DNA from: an uncultured Lachnospiraceae bacterium
GTDB lineage: Bacteria > Bacillota > Clostridia > Lachnospirales > Lachnospiraceae
Length of the DNA stretch: 11,027 nucleotides
Direction: 5' to 3'
Assembly: GCA_934317005.1 (NCBI GenBank)
Contig: CAKREB010000028.1
Location: 1 to 11,027, forward strand
Shown here: positions 6,741 to 11,027 of the stretch, one piece after another
Layout of the letters: each line of letters begins with the position of its first letter
Position numbering within the stretch: position 1 is the first letter of the stretch
Notes under the pieces: generated by a model
Told to the model about the DNA's origin: nothing
Databases searched by the model: none
Seen by the model: only the letters and a program-made list of their open reading frames with translations
Position numbers and translations under genes: made by a program

Positions 6741-6787
6741 AGCGTTCTTATCATATCATTCATCCAAAAATATATGACAAGAACGCT
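6741..6787. other. 16-bp inverted repeat (hairpin) in the divergent intergenic region
   Basis: AGCGTTCTTATCATAT (6741-6756) pairs with ATATGACAAGAACGCT (6772-6787) at 15 of 16 positions. The odd pair is A-C in plus-strand RNA but G-U in minus-strand RNA, so the structure is tighter in minus-strand RNA. Plus-strand RNA would have five U after the stem, but no plus-strand gene leads into it. In the minus direction it overlaps the end of the small ORF at 6760-6831 and has no U-run after it, so it looks more like an mRNA structure or attenuation element than a plain terminator. Confidence 0.5.
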
Positions 6788-6831
6788 TTTTCAATGCATT
6801 CTCTGCAAACAACTTCTGATCGTCGATACAT
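6760..6831 (-). CDS. Candidate 23-aa small ORF with a strong ribosome binding site
   Basis: Minus strand: AGGAGGTGA (6836-6844) with 7 nt from AGGAGG to the ATG (6829-6831). The ORF runs 23 codons to TGA (6760-6762). The peptide starts MYRRSEVVCRECIEKA and ends FLSYIFG: a basic start, two cysteines four residues apart, a hydrophobic tail. A near-consensus promoter stands 58 nt upstream (6889-6917). Its last codons are encoded in the loop and one arm of the hairpin 6741-6787. It could be a leader peptide controlling the secreted-protein operon, a small secreted or signalling peptide, or a decayed remnant of a longer gene. The combination of promoter, ribosome binding site and stop makes chance less likely, but the product is unproven and I recognise no family. 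Confidence 0.4.
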   Translation of the reverse strand: MYRRSEVVCRECIEKAFLSYIFG

Positions 6832-6888
6832 TCTTTCACCTCCTAGCTCTTATTTAATCAATCTATCATTTCTGCTATTACATTTACG

Positions 6889-6917
6889 AATATATCACAA
6901 CTCAATATTTATTTCAA
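6889..6917 (-). promoter_or_regulatory. Strong sigma-A promoter reading left toward the small ORF
   Basis: Minus strand: -35 TTGAAA (6912-6917), 17-bp spacer ending TGTGA, -10 TATATT (6889-6894). Initiation is expected near 6882. It is placed back to back with the PadR promoter, with 34 bp between the two -35 boxes. Confidence 0.65.
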
Positions 6918-6951
6918 TAGTTGTTTAGATTATATAAATATTATTTTACTA

Positions 6952-6980
6952 TTGATTTTCTGTATCGTTTACTATATAAT
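6952..6980 (+). promoter_or_regulatory. Sigma-A promoter of the PadR operon
   Basis: -35 TTGATT (6952-6957), 17-bp spacer, consensus -10 TATAAT (6975-6980). Initiation near 6987 leaves an 83-nt leader before the PadR ATG. TGTATC (6961-6966) and GATACA (7012-7017) flank the -10 region as an inverted pair, and TTGTACT is repeated at 7027 and 7043 with a 16-bp pitch; either could serve autoregulation. Confidence 0.7.
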
Positions 6981-7069
6981 AAATTAGAGAATAAAATTAA
7001 AATATATTTCTGATACACCGCTTTCTTTGTACTTGATATGCGTTGTACTCCAGAATAAATGAGGTGACT

Positions 7070-7438
7070 ATGGCTCCACGAAACAGTTTTAAAAGTGGTT
7101 CCTGTGAAATGTTAGTATTGCATATTCTTGAACAGTACGGAGACTGTTATGCATATCAGATTTCACAAATTATCCAGCAATTATCCGATAACAAATTATA
7201 TTTTCCTGAGGGTTCTTTATATCCTGCCTTTTATAAAATGATCGATAATCACTATATTTCTGACTATAAAAAGCAGGTTGGTAAACGGCGGATCAAGGTC
7301 TATTATCATATTGAAGCCGAAGGAAAAGAACGCTTAAAGTATTTGTGCAATGAATACTATGAAACAAATGCAAGTATTGAAAAGATACTAAATTATGATT
7401 ATTCCCAAATAGATAAGGACAGAGATCTCAATGAATAA
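7070..7438 (+). CDS. PadR-family transcriptional regulator
   Basis: 122 residues from the ATG at 7070, preceded by GAGGTGA at good spacing; a longer TTG start at 7043 has no such site. The sequence has the PadR winged-helix plan: an N-terminal helix and ECMLVLHIL-like opening (SCEMLVLHILEQYGDCYAY), a recognition region around FPEGSLYPAFYKMIDNHYI, and a wing GKRRIKVYYHIEAEGKERLK, followed by one C-terminal helix. PadR proteins are usually dimeric repressors released by ligands or partner proteins, and often act on their own and neighbouring promoters. The gene is the first of a three-gene plus-strand operon and diverges from the small ORF and the secreted-protein operon, so both sides are candidate targets. 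Its AT content is clearly higher than that of the ABC genes. Confidence 0.9.
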   Translation: MAPRNSFKSGSCEMLVLHILEQYGDCYAYQISQIIQQLSDNKLYFPEGSLYPAFYKMIDNHYISDYKKQVGKRRIKVYYHIEAEGKERLKYLCNEYYETNASIEKILNYDYSQIDKDRDLNE

Positions 7439-7805
7439 AGCTTCTAAAAAATATTATAAAAGTATTAAGGCATTAATTCCCTGCCGTGGAAAATACGAAC
7501 GAACGTTGTTAAAAAATTACAAATTACAGATCACAGAATTGAATGAACAAAATACCAATATCGAACTCTGCGACTTAGAGAGCCGCTTTGGTACAACAGA
7601 GTCTGTGATCAATGCATACTATGAGGCTGTTGACACAGATAAGCTTATCAAAAAATTGCAAATCACAAAATTAATACGTTTTTGTATTTATATTGTTCTT
7701 ATCCTTACATTGATTGGATTTTCATTCAGTGTATGGTTAAATATAAAAACTTATCATAATATCAATTCTGCTATTATTACACACGAAAAAATTATCATTA
7801 AATAG
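7431..7805 (+). CDS. Small single-pass membrane protein partnered with PadR (DUF6120/HAAS-like)
   Basis: 124 residues. The start ATG overlaps the PadR stop by 8 nt (ATGAATAA), so the two are coupled. Residues 1-75 are helical and charged (NKASKKYYKSIKALIPCRGKY at the start), then one TM at about 82-104 and a short tail. Known: PadR genes in Firmicutes are often followed by a small protein with an N-terminal helical cytosolic domain and TM segments (HAAS/DUF1700-type), thought to act with the regulator; the N-terminal style also fits DUF6120 proteins of Lachnospiraceae as I recall them. Inferred: it may hold or sense for PadR at the membrane. The family name is tentative. Confidence 0.8.
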   Translation: MNKASKKYYKSIKALIPCRGKYERTLLKNYKLQITELNEQNTNIELCDLESRFGTTESVINAYYEAVDTDKLIKKLQITKLIRFCIYIVLILTLIGFSFSVWLNIKTYHNINSAIITHEKIIIK

Positions 7806-7822
7806 TACAAGGAGGATTTTCC

Positions 7823-8293
7823 ATGAAAAAACTTATTTTTTCTCTCATATCTGCATTATTGTTTATTTCTGTTACACCTGATGTTGCATCCGCACAAAGT
7901 CCAGATACAAAAATTGAATATTTTAATGATGGCAGTTATCTTGTCACTTATATTACGGAAATATCAGATTTTTCTAACATCACAACATATGCAGCGACCA
8001 CAAAAACGAAAACAAAAACTGCAAATTACTACAATAGTTCAAATGAATTATTATGGTTTGTTCAAGTCAAAGGAACTTTTACCTATGGAAATGGTTCTTC
8101 CAAATGTACCGCCTCAGAAGTCAATGCCGGTTCTTATAATTCACACTGGAAACTATCGAATAAAAGCGCTTCTAAAAGCGGGAATAGTGCTACCGCATCT
8201 GTTACAGCAAAGTTATATAGTGGCTCCGAAGTTTTTCAAACACTACATAAGTCTGTTACATTATCTTGCAGTCCGACAGGACAATTTTCATAA
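7823..8293 (+). CDS. Secreted beta-rich protein of the PadR operon, function unknown
   Basis: 156 residues. An AGGAGG site 7-8 nt before the ATG gives strong translation. Signal peptide: MKKLIFSLISALLFISV followed by VASA-Q, cleavage probably after Ala24. The mature part (132 residues) is rich in Ser, Thr, Lys and Tyr with alternating patterns (TKTKTKTANYY, WFVQVKGTFTYGNGSSKC, SASKSGNSATASVTAK) suggesting a beta-sandwich. Two cysteines (95 and 149) could form a disulfide. No TM or sorting motif follows. Similar secreted proteins with the KTKTKT and SASKSGN style next to PadR modules occur in clostridia, to my recollection, without known role. It starts 17 nt after the membrane-protein stop and a terminator follows. 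Function cannot be read from the sequence. Confidence 0.8.
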   Translation: MKKLIFSLISALLFISVTPDVASAQSPDTKIEYFNDGSYLVTYITEISDFSNITTYAATTKTKTKTANYYNSSNELLWFVQVKGTFTYGNGSSKCTASEVNAGSYNSHWKLSNKSASKSGNSATASVTAKLYSGSEVFQTLHKSVTLSCSPTGQFS

Positions 8294-8314
8294 TGACCAA
8301 TGTATAGATATAAC

Positions 8315-8354
8315 AAAAGACTCCCTCAGCATCACTGCCACAAGGGAGCCTTTT
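8315..8354. terminator. Bidirectional intrinsic terminator between convergent genes
   Basis: AAAAGACTCCCT pairs with AGGGAGCCTTTT (one A-C mismatch, 16-nt loop). In plus RNA it ends in UUUUGUGUUU; in minus RNA it ends in UCUUUUGUU. It lies between the secreted-protein stop (8293) and the cyclase stop (8434), so it can serve both operons. Confidence 0.8.
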
Positions 8355-8433
8355 GTGTTTAACCCACCATTGAATAATTAACTCTGCTTTGCTTCTTTTT
8401 CTATGCTCTTCTCCTGCTCCTTTTCTCCTCTGC

Positions 8434-10188
8434 TTACTCTGCATAATGTCTTTTCATAGAATTCTGATCCATGATCAATACATAAAATACTTTTCCGTAA
8501 TGTTCATTTTCCACGATTCGTCCGTGATCCAATACATACAATTGTGTCCCATCACTTTTTACCATTGAAAAGCTAACATAATCGTTAGAGTGCCCCTCAT
8601 CCGCATAAATCTGTCTCCAGATATCCCGTTCTACCCGTTCCTGTTCCTCTTCGGAAATCAAATTATGAAATCTACGTTTTGTATACCCAAAAAATTCATC
8701 CAAATTGCCACATCCGGCAAGCCGTAGCATCTCATGGTTTGCGAAAAGAAGTTCATCATTATCCGGATCTGCCCGATAGATCAAAAATGCTCCCGGAAGA
8801 TGTTCCGAAACATCCTTCAACGCGAATCCGAGCTGTGTACGGATTTTACGAAATCCCTCTTCATAAGCCATACAGCCTCGCTTATCACGGCGTTTTACCT
8901 CATACAAAGCGGCATCTGCATATCCAAACAGCTGCTCTTTCGTTTCTGCGTGTGCCGGATATTCTGCATACCCCAAAGAGATATAGAAAGCATGTTCTTC
9001 TCCCTTGTGACAAAATGTTCGTTCCATATGTGTAAACTCTTCTAACAGTTGTTTTGCCGATTCACAGGTCATGCCCGGTAATAAAATGATAAACTCATCA
9101 CCGCCATTTCGTCCCAGAACCGCTCTATCCGAAAAGTAATCTTTCATGCCCGCAGCCAAATTTTGCAACGCCTGATCACCAGATGCATGTCCATACATAT
9201 CGTTAATAAATTTAAAATTATCAACATCCAATTCAGCCACTACACATTTCTCCCCGGAATGCTTCCGGAAATATGTTTCCACCACCTCATCAAAGCCACT
9301 GCGATTATAAATTCCGGTCATCGTATCTGTCAAAGCCAGTATTTTTAGACGTTTTCGTTTTTCTTCCAAGATCAGAAGAACCGAAACAAGCCCTGTCAAA
9401 AGGAGTACAATACACATCCCACCCCCAAAAAAAGTCATAGCTAAGTTTGTTTTTTTCCAACCTTCATCTGGCATCACCTGTAATTTCCATTTGTCTGCAC
9501 CTATCGAAAAAGAATGCGAAACCGGTTTTTTCATATTTCCACCACCACTGCACACTTCTTCGTATACGTCATTCCACGGTGCACTTGTCTTAAGCAAGCG
9601 GAAACGATACCCAAAATCAATCAATGCCTGCAAAGAATCAGAATAAATCTCTGGTACACGGATGATCACAATGGTAAATCCCCAAAATACTTTCTTACCA
9701 TTTTTTTCTATATACACCGGATTACGTACGGCAATTCCCTTTCCTCCCTGTTTTAATGTAACGGGTCCCTGCATCACTGTCAGCTCATGATCTCTTGCAT
9801 AGCAAGAGTATCTACCTCTATCCTTGTCATGGAGCAAATCGATTTTTCCTGCTTCATTTCCCTTTGCCGGATAGATATCCGTCACCGTACCCCCCGGCGC
9901 AAGTTGAATGCTCTGAATATAATCTGTCATCATGTTTTGGGCAATATTTTTAAATTTATCGCATTTACCATCTTCGCTGATTATAATCTGTTCCAGTGTA
10001 TCTGTTACATGGACTCCCTCTCCGATTTCTGCCACAATACGCTCTCCATAAGTCATTGCGTTCAACCTGGCATTCTCACGCCGTTGCTGCTGCTTACTTT
10101 CCTGAATATGATATACCACACTTCCCAGTACAATACTTCCTATCAGAAATGTCAAAATTGGTATAAGTATTTTTTTCCTTGACATCAT
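8434..10188 (-). CDS. Membrane diguanylate cyclase, CHASE-GGDEF-PAS
   Basis: 584 residues (583 if the adjacent second ATG at 10185, better spaced from GAGGG, is used). Order: TM1 about 7-27; CHASE-type external sensor about 45-235 (TDIYPAKGNEAGKIDLL, QGPVTLKQGGKGIAVRNPVY, FWGFTIVIIRV); TM2 about 249-274; GGDEF domain about 282-440 with GRNGGDEFIILL (motif 362-366) and DVDNFKFINDMYGHASGD upstream; then a PAS-like domain about 463-576. The intact GGDEF motif predicts synthesis of c-di-GMP from two GTP at the membrane. The RxxD inhibitory site is absent: the segment before GGDEF reads SDRAVLGRN. A PAS domain after the GGDEF is unusual, as it normally precedes it. The gene stands alone, converging on the PadR operon and separated from it by a shared terminator. 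I see no convincing promoter. Confidence 0.93.
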   Translation of the reverse strand: MMSRKKILIPILTFLIGSIVLGSVVYHIQESKQQQRRENARLNAMTYGERIVAEIGEGVHVTDTLEQIIISEDGKCDKFKNIAQNMMTDYIQSIQLAPGGTVTDIYPAKGNEAGKIDLLHDKDRGRYSCYARDHELTVMQGPVTLKQGGKGIAVRNPVYIEKNGKKVFWGFTIVIIRVPEIYSDSLQALIDFGYRFRLLKTSAPWNDVYEEVCSGGGNMKKPVSHSFSIGADKWKLQVMPDEGWKKTNLAMTFFGGGMCIVLLLTGLVSVLLILEEKRKRLKILALTDTMTGIYNRSGFDEVVETYFRKHSGEKCVVAELDVDNFKFINDMYGHASGDQALQNLAAGMKDYFSDRAVLGRNGGDEFIILLPGMTCESAKQLLEEFTHMERTFCHKGEEHAFYISLGYAEYPAHAETKEQLFGYADAALYEVKRRDKRGCMAYEEGFRKIRTQLGFALKDVSEHLPGAFLIYRADPDNDELLFANHEMLRLAGCGNLDEFFGYTKRRFHNLISEEEQERVERDIWRQIYADEGHSNDYVSFSMVKSDGTQLYVLDHGRIVENEHYGKVFYVLIMDQNSMKRHYAE

Positions 10189-10215
10189 AATCCCTCATTC
10201 CTTTCTCCAGCCGCA

Positions 10216-10240
10216 AACTTTGGTCCGCAGACACAAAGTT
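10216..10240 (-). promoter_or_regulatory. Hairpin in the 5'UTR of the diguanylate cyclase gene
   Basis: In minus-strand RNA AACUUUG pairs with CAAAGUU, and GUC pairs with GAC after a one-base bulge, closing a UGCG loop: 10 bp in 25 nt, ending about 28 nt before the ATG. No U-run follows, so it is not a terminator. It could be part of an RNA switch or a stability element. I do not see the conserved parts of the known c-di-GMP riboswitches. Confidence 0.4.
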
Positions 10241-10506
10241 ACCGTGCAAAAAATGTATTTTTCACACGAAACACCACTTTCTCTTTTGTAATCTATACAT
10301 AAACATTATTTGAAATGATTTCTTTTACTACATCCATCGCCAAACCATTCCTTTATGCTGAATCTATAATATCGTTGTCCTTTTCGAGATACAAATCGGT
10401 TTTATACTATCACTCCCCTTCTCGGATTTCAAATCATGTATCAATTTCCAGTCACATTTCATTATATATAGAAAAAACGCAAACAGAAAGAGAAGAGAAA
10501 TAATTT
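10241..10506. other. Intergenic region with no gene seen
   Basis: AT-rich sequence between the cyclase leader and the degenerate coding remnants. Both strands are interrupted by stops or give only protein-unlike reading frames. It presumably contains the cyclase promoter, but no pair of boxes with proper spacing stands out. No tRNA, repeat array or strong terminator is visible. Confidence 0.5.
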
Positions 10507-10726
10507 ATGTTAAAATCAAACACATGGTTTGGTATAGCTACTATCTCCCATTTGTTAGTAGATATGTGTTGTGCCTGTCTGATTGCCATTCTGCTACATT
10601 CAGCTTGGCTTAGCTGTTCTAGCTGTCATTGCAATCGTTTTGATCCGTAAGCACAAAAAAGAAGAGGAAAAAATGAGCGAAGAACGAAAAAAAGCTGAAA
10701 AAGAAGAAAAAACATTACATTTCTAA
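10507..10726 (+). pseudogene. Degenerate membrane-protein gene, possibly an MFS transporter with an internal deletion
   Basis: From an ATG at 10507 the frame reads MLKSNTWFGIATISHLLVDM, which has the look of the first TM of an MFS transporter. After about 35 codons it becomes cysteine-rich nonsense (SCSSCHCNRFDP) and stops at 10648. In another frame, from about 10602, the same stretch gives a clean TM (LGLAVLAVIAIVLIRK) and a charged tail (HKKEEEKMSEERKKAEKEE) ending at a TAA (10724-10726). A first TM joined out of frame to what looks like a last TM and cytosolic tail suggests loss of the middle of the gene. The MFS label is a guess from the N-terminal pattern; two unrelated remnants side by side would look the same. 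Confidence 0.4.
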
Positions 10727-10899
10727 AAAGACAAAAAAGAGACAGGAGTCGTGAAACCTATGATGATACCTATTTTGCAAAAACTGATCATCCGACAAAT
10801 CTTGATGTATTGATCCAGAATTTTTTCAGGTCATTGTCTCACCCTGATGCCAATGACCTGAAAAAACTGAAAGAAGCCGTTATGGATTCATCCTTCTGA
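10699..10899 (+). pseudogene. Open coding-like remnant without a start, frameshifted from the preceding piece
   Basis: This frame is open from 10699 to a TGA at 10897-10899 but has no in-frame start near its beginning. It reads as plausible protein: KNITFLKRQKRD, then RETYDDTYFAKTDHPTNLDV, an FF-containing stretch, and DANDLKKLKEAVMDSSF at the end. One indel in the A-rich run near 10700-10716 would join it to the charged tail of the piece before, giving a single longer C-terminus. I do not recognise the sequence. It could be a decayed gene end or a short gene with a lost start. Confidence 0.35.
10821..10866. repeat. 16-bp perfect inverted repeat inside the remnant
   Basis: TTTTTTCAGGTCATTG (10821-10836) and CAATGACCTGAAAAAA (10851-10866) are exact reverse complements around a 14-nt loop. 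The T-run is before and the A-run after the stem on either strand, the opposite of an intrinsic terminator. Confidence 0.6.
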
Positions 10900-10912
10900 T
10901 AAGACCATAAAA

Positions 10913-10944
10913 TAAGGCAACCCCACATAGCTGATTCTGCCTTA
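10913..10944 (-). terminator. Probable terminator of the right-edge EAL-like gene
   Basis: In minus-strand RNA UAAGGCA pairs with UGCCUUA (7 bp, 18-nt loop) and is followed by UUUUAUGG. It starts 6 nt after the TAA of the EAL-like gene. The stem is short, so strength is uncertain. Confidence 0.45.
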
Positions 10945-10950
10945 CTCTCC

Positions 10951-11027
10951 TTATTTAACGTTGATGCCACTGGCATATTGCTGCAGAAACTGTTTCTTTC
11001 CACATGGTCTTCCAAAATAATATCCCT
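10951..11027 (-). CDS. C-terminal end of a probable EAL-domain c-di-GMP phosphodiesterase (partial)
   Basis: Only the last 24 residues and one partial codon lie in the window. The minus-strand frame reads GYYFGRPCGKKQFLQQYAS and ends GINVK before TAA (10951-10953); the partial codon xAG would give Q if it is CAG. QGYYFxRP followed by a basic helix about 10 residues before the end is the standard finish of EAL domains, where (Q)GY(Y/L)FxKP closes the barrel. EAL domains hydrolyse c-di-GMP. The catalytic EAL motif and any attached GGDEF or sensor domain lie to the right. A diguanylate cyclase encoded 0.8 kb away on the same strand fits a c-di-GMP neighbourhood. The call rests on this one motif. 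Confidence 0.6.
   Translation of the reverse strand, partial: GYYFGRPCGKKQFLQQYASGINVK

Noticed and set aside
6692..6928. 78-aa plus-strand ORF in the divergent region
   Set aside because: It lacks a ribosome binding site and overlaps a promoter, a hairpin and the better-supported minus-strand small ORF.
7881..8381. 166-aa plus-strand ORF overlapping the secreted protein
   Set aside because: Its frame is out of phase with a gene that has a signal peptide and a good ribosome binding site, and it runs through the terminator.
10189..10330. c-di-GMP riboswitch upstream of the diguanylate cyclase
   Set aside because: Only one hairpin is evident; the conserved two-helix core and tetraloop-receptor parts of the known classes are not seen.
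10821..10866. Intrinsic terminator
   Set aside because: The U-run precedes and the A-run follows the stem on either strand, the wrong polarity.

Overview
The window looks like chromosome of an anaerobic, low-to-moderate GC Firmicute, most likely a gut Lachnospiraceae relative. Reasons: strong AGGAGG-type ribosome binding sites, many TTG/GTG starts, sigma-A promoters with 17-bp spacers, a PadR plus small membrane protein module, and c-di-GMP proteins of clostridial style. This is inference from sequence style; no 16S gene lies inside the window.

Left edge (1-530): four tandem, near-identical sigma-A promoters on the minus strand (TTGACA, 17 bp, TANNAT, each with an A-tract upstream) feed a leader with hairpins and the motif ACCTTGATAATTAAATAG. 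This is the layout of an rRNA operon control region. I infer that a 16S rRNA gene starts just beyond position 1.

Minus-strand operon (6584 down to 513), in order of transcription: a Sec-secreted small protein with two mature cysteines; two tandem paralogous lipoproteins; two half-size FtsX/MacB-type permeases; a single-pass protein with an Ig-like external part; and a MacB/LolD-type ATPase. The ATPase stop codon lies inside the -35 box of the first rRNA-type promoter. Two permease halves, an ATPase with a QDFALIE Q-loop and a secreted head gene recall lactococcin 972-type bacteriocin/immunity loci. The secreted protein is not recognisably lactococcin 972, so this would be a variant or a new family. 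It is the best candidate for an undescribed system here.

Middle (6585-7042): a 458-bp divergent control region. It holds a promoter for the secreted-protein operon, two back-to-back promoters (one per strand), a 23-codon small ORF with an excellent ribosome binding site, a long hairpin and TGTACT motifs. To its right, on the plus strand, a PadR-family regulator, an overlapping single-pass membrane protein and a secreted beta-rich protein form a second operon, closed by a bidirectional terminator at 8315-8354.

Right part (8434-11027): a convergent CHASE-GGDEF-PAS diguanylate cyclase; an intergenic region with a 5'UTR hairpin; degenerate plus-strand coding remnants (10507-10899) containing a 16-bp perfect inverted repeat; and the C-terminal end of a minus-strand protein that looks like an EAL c-di-GMP phosphodiesterase, cut by the window edge.
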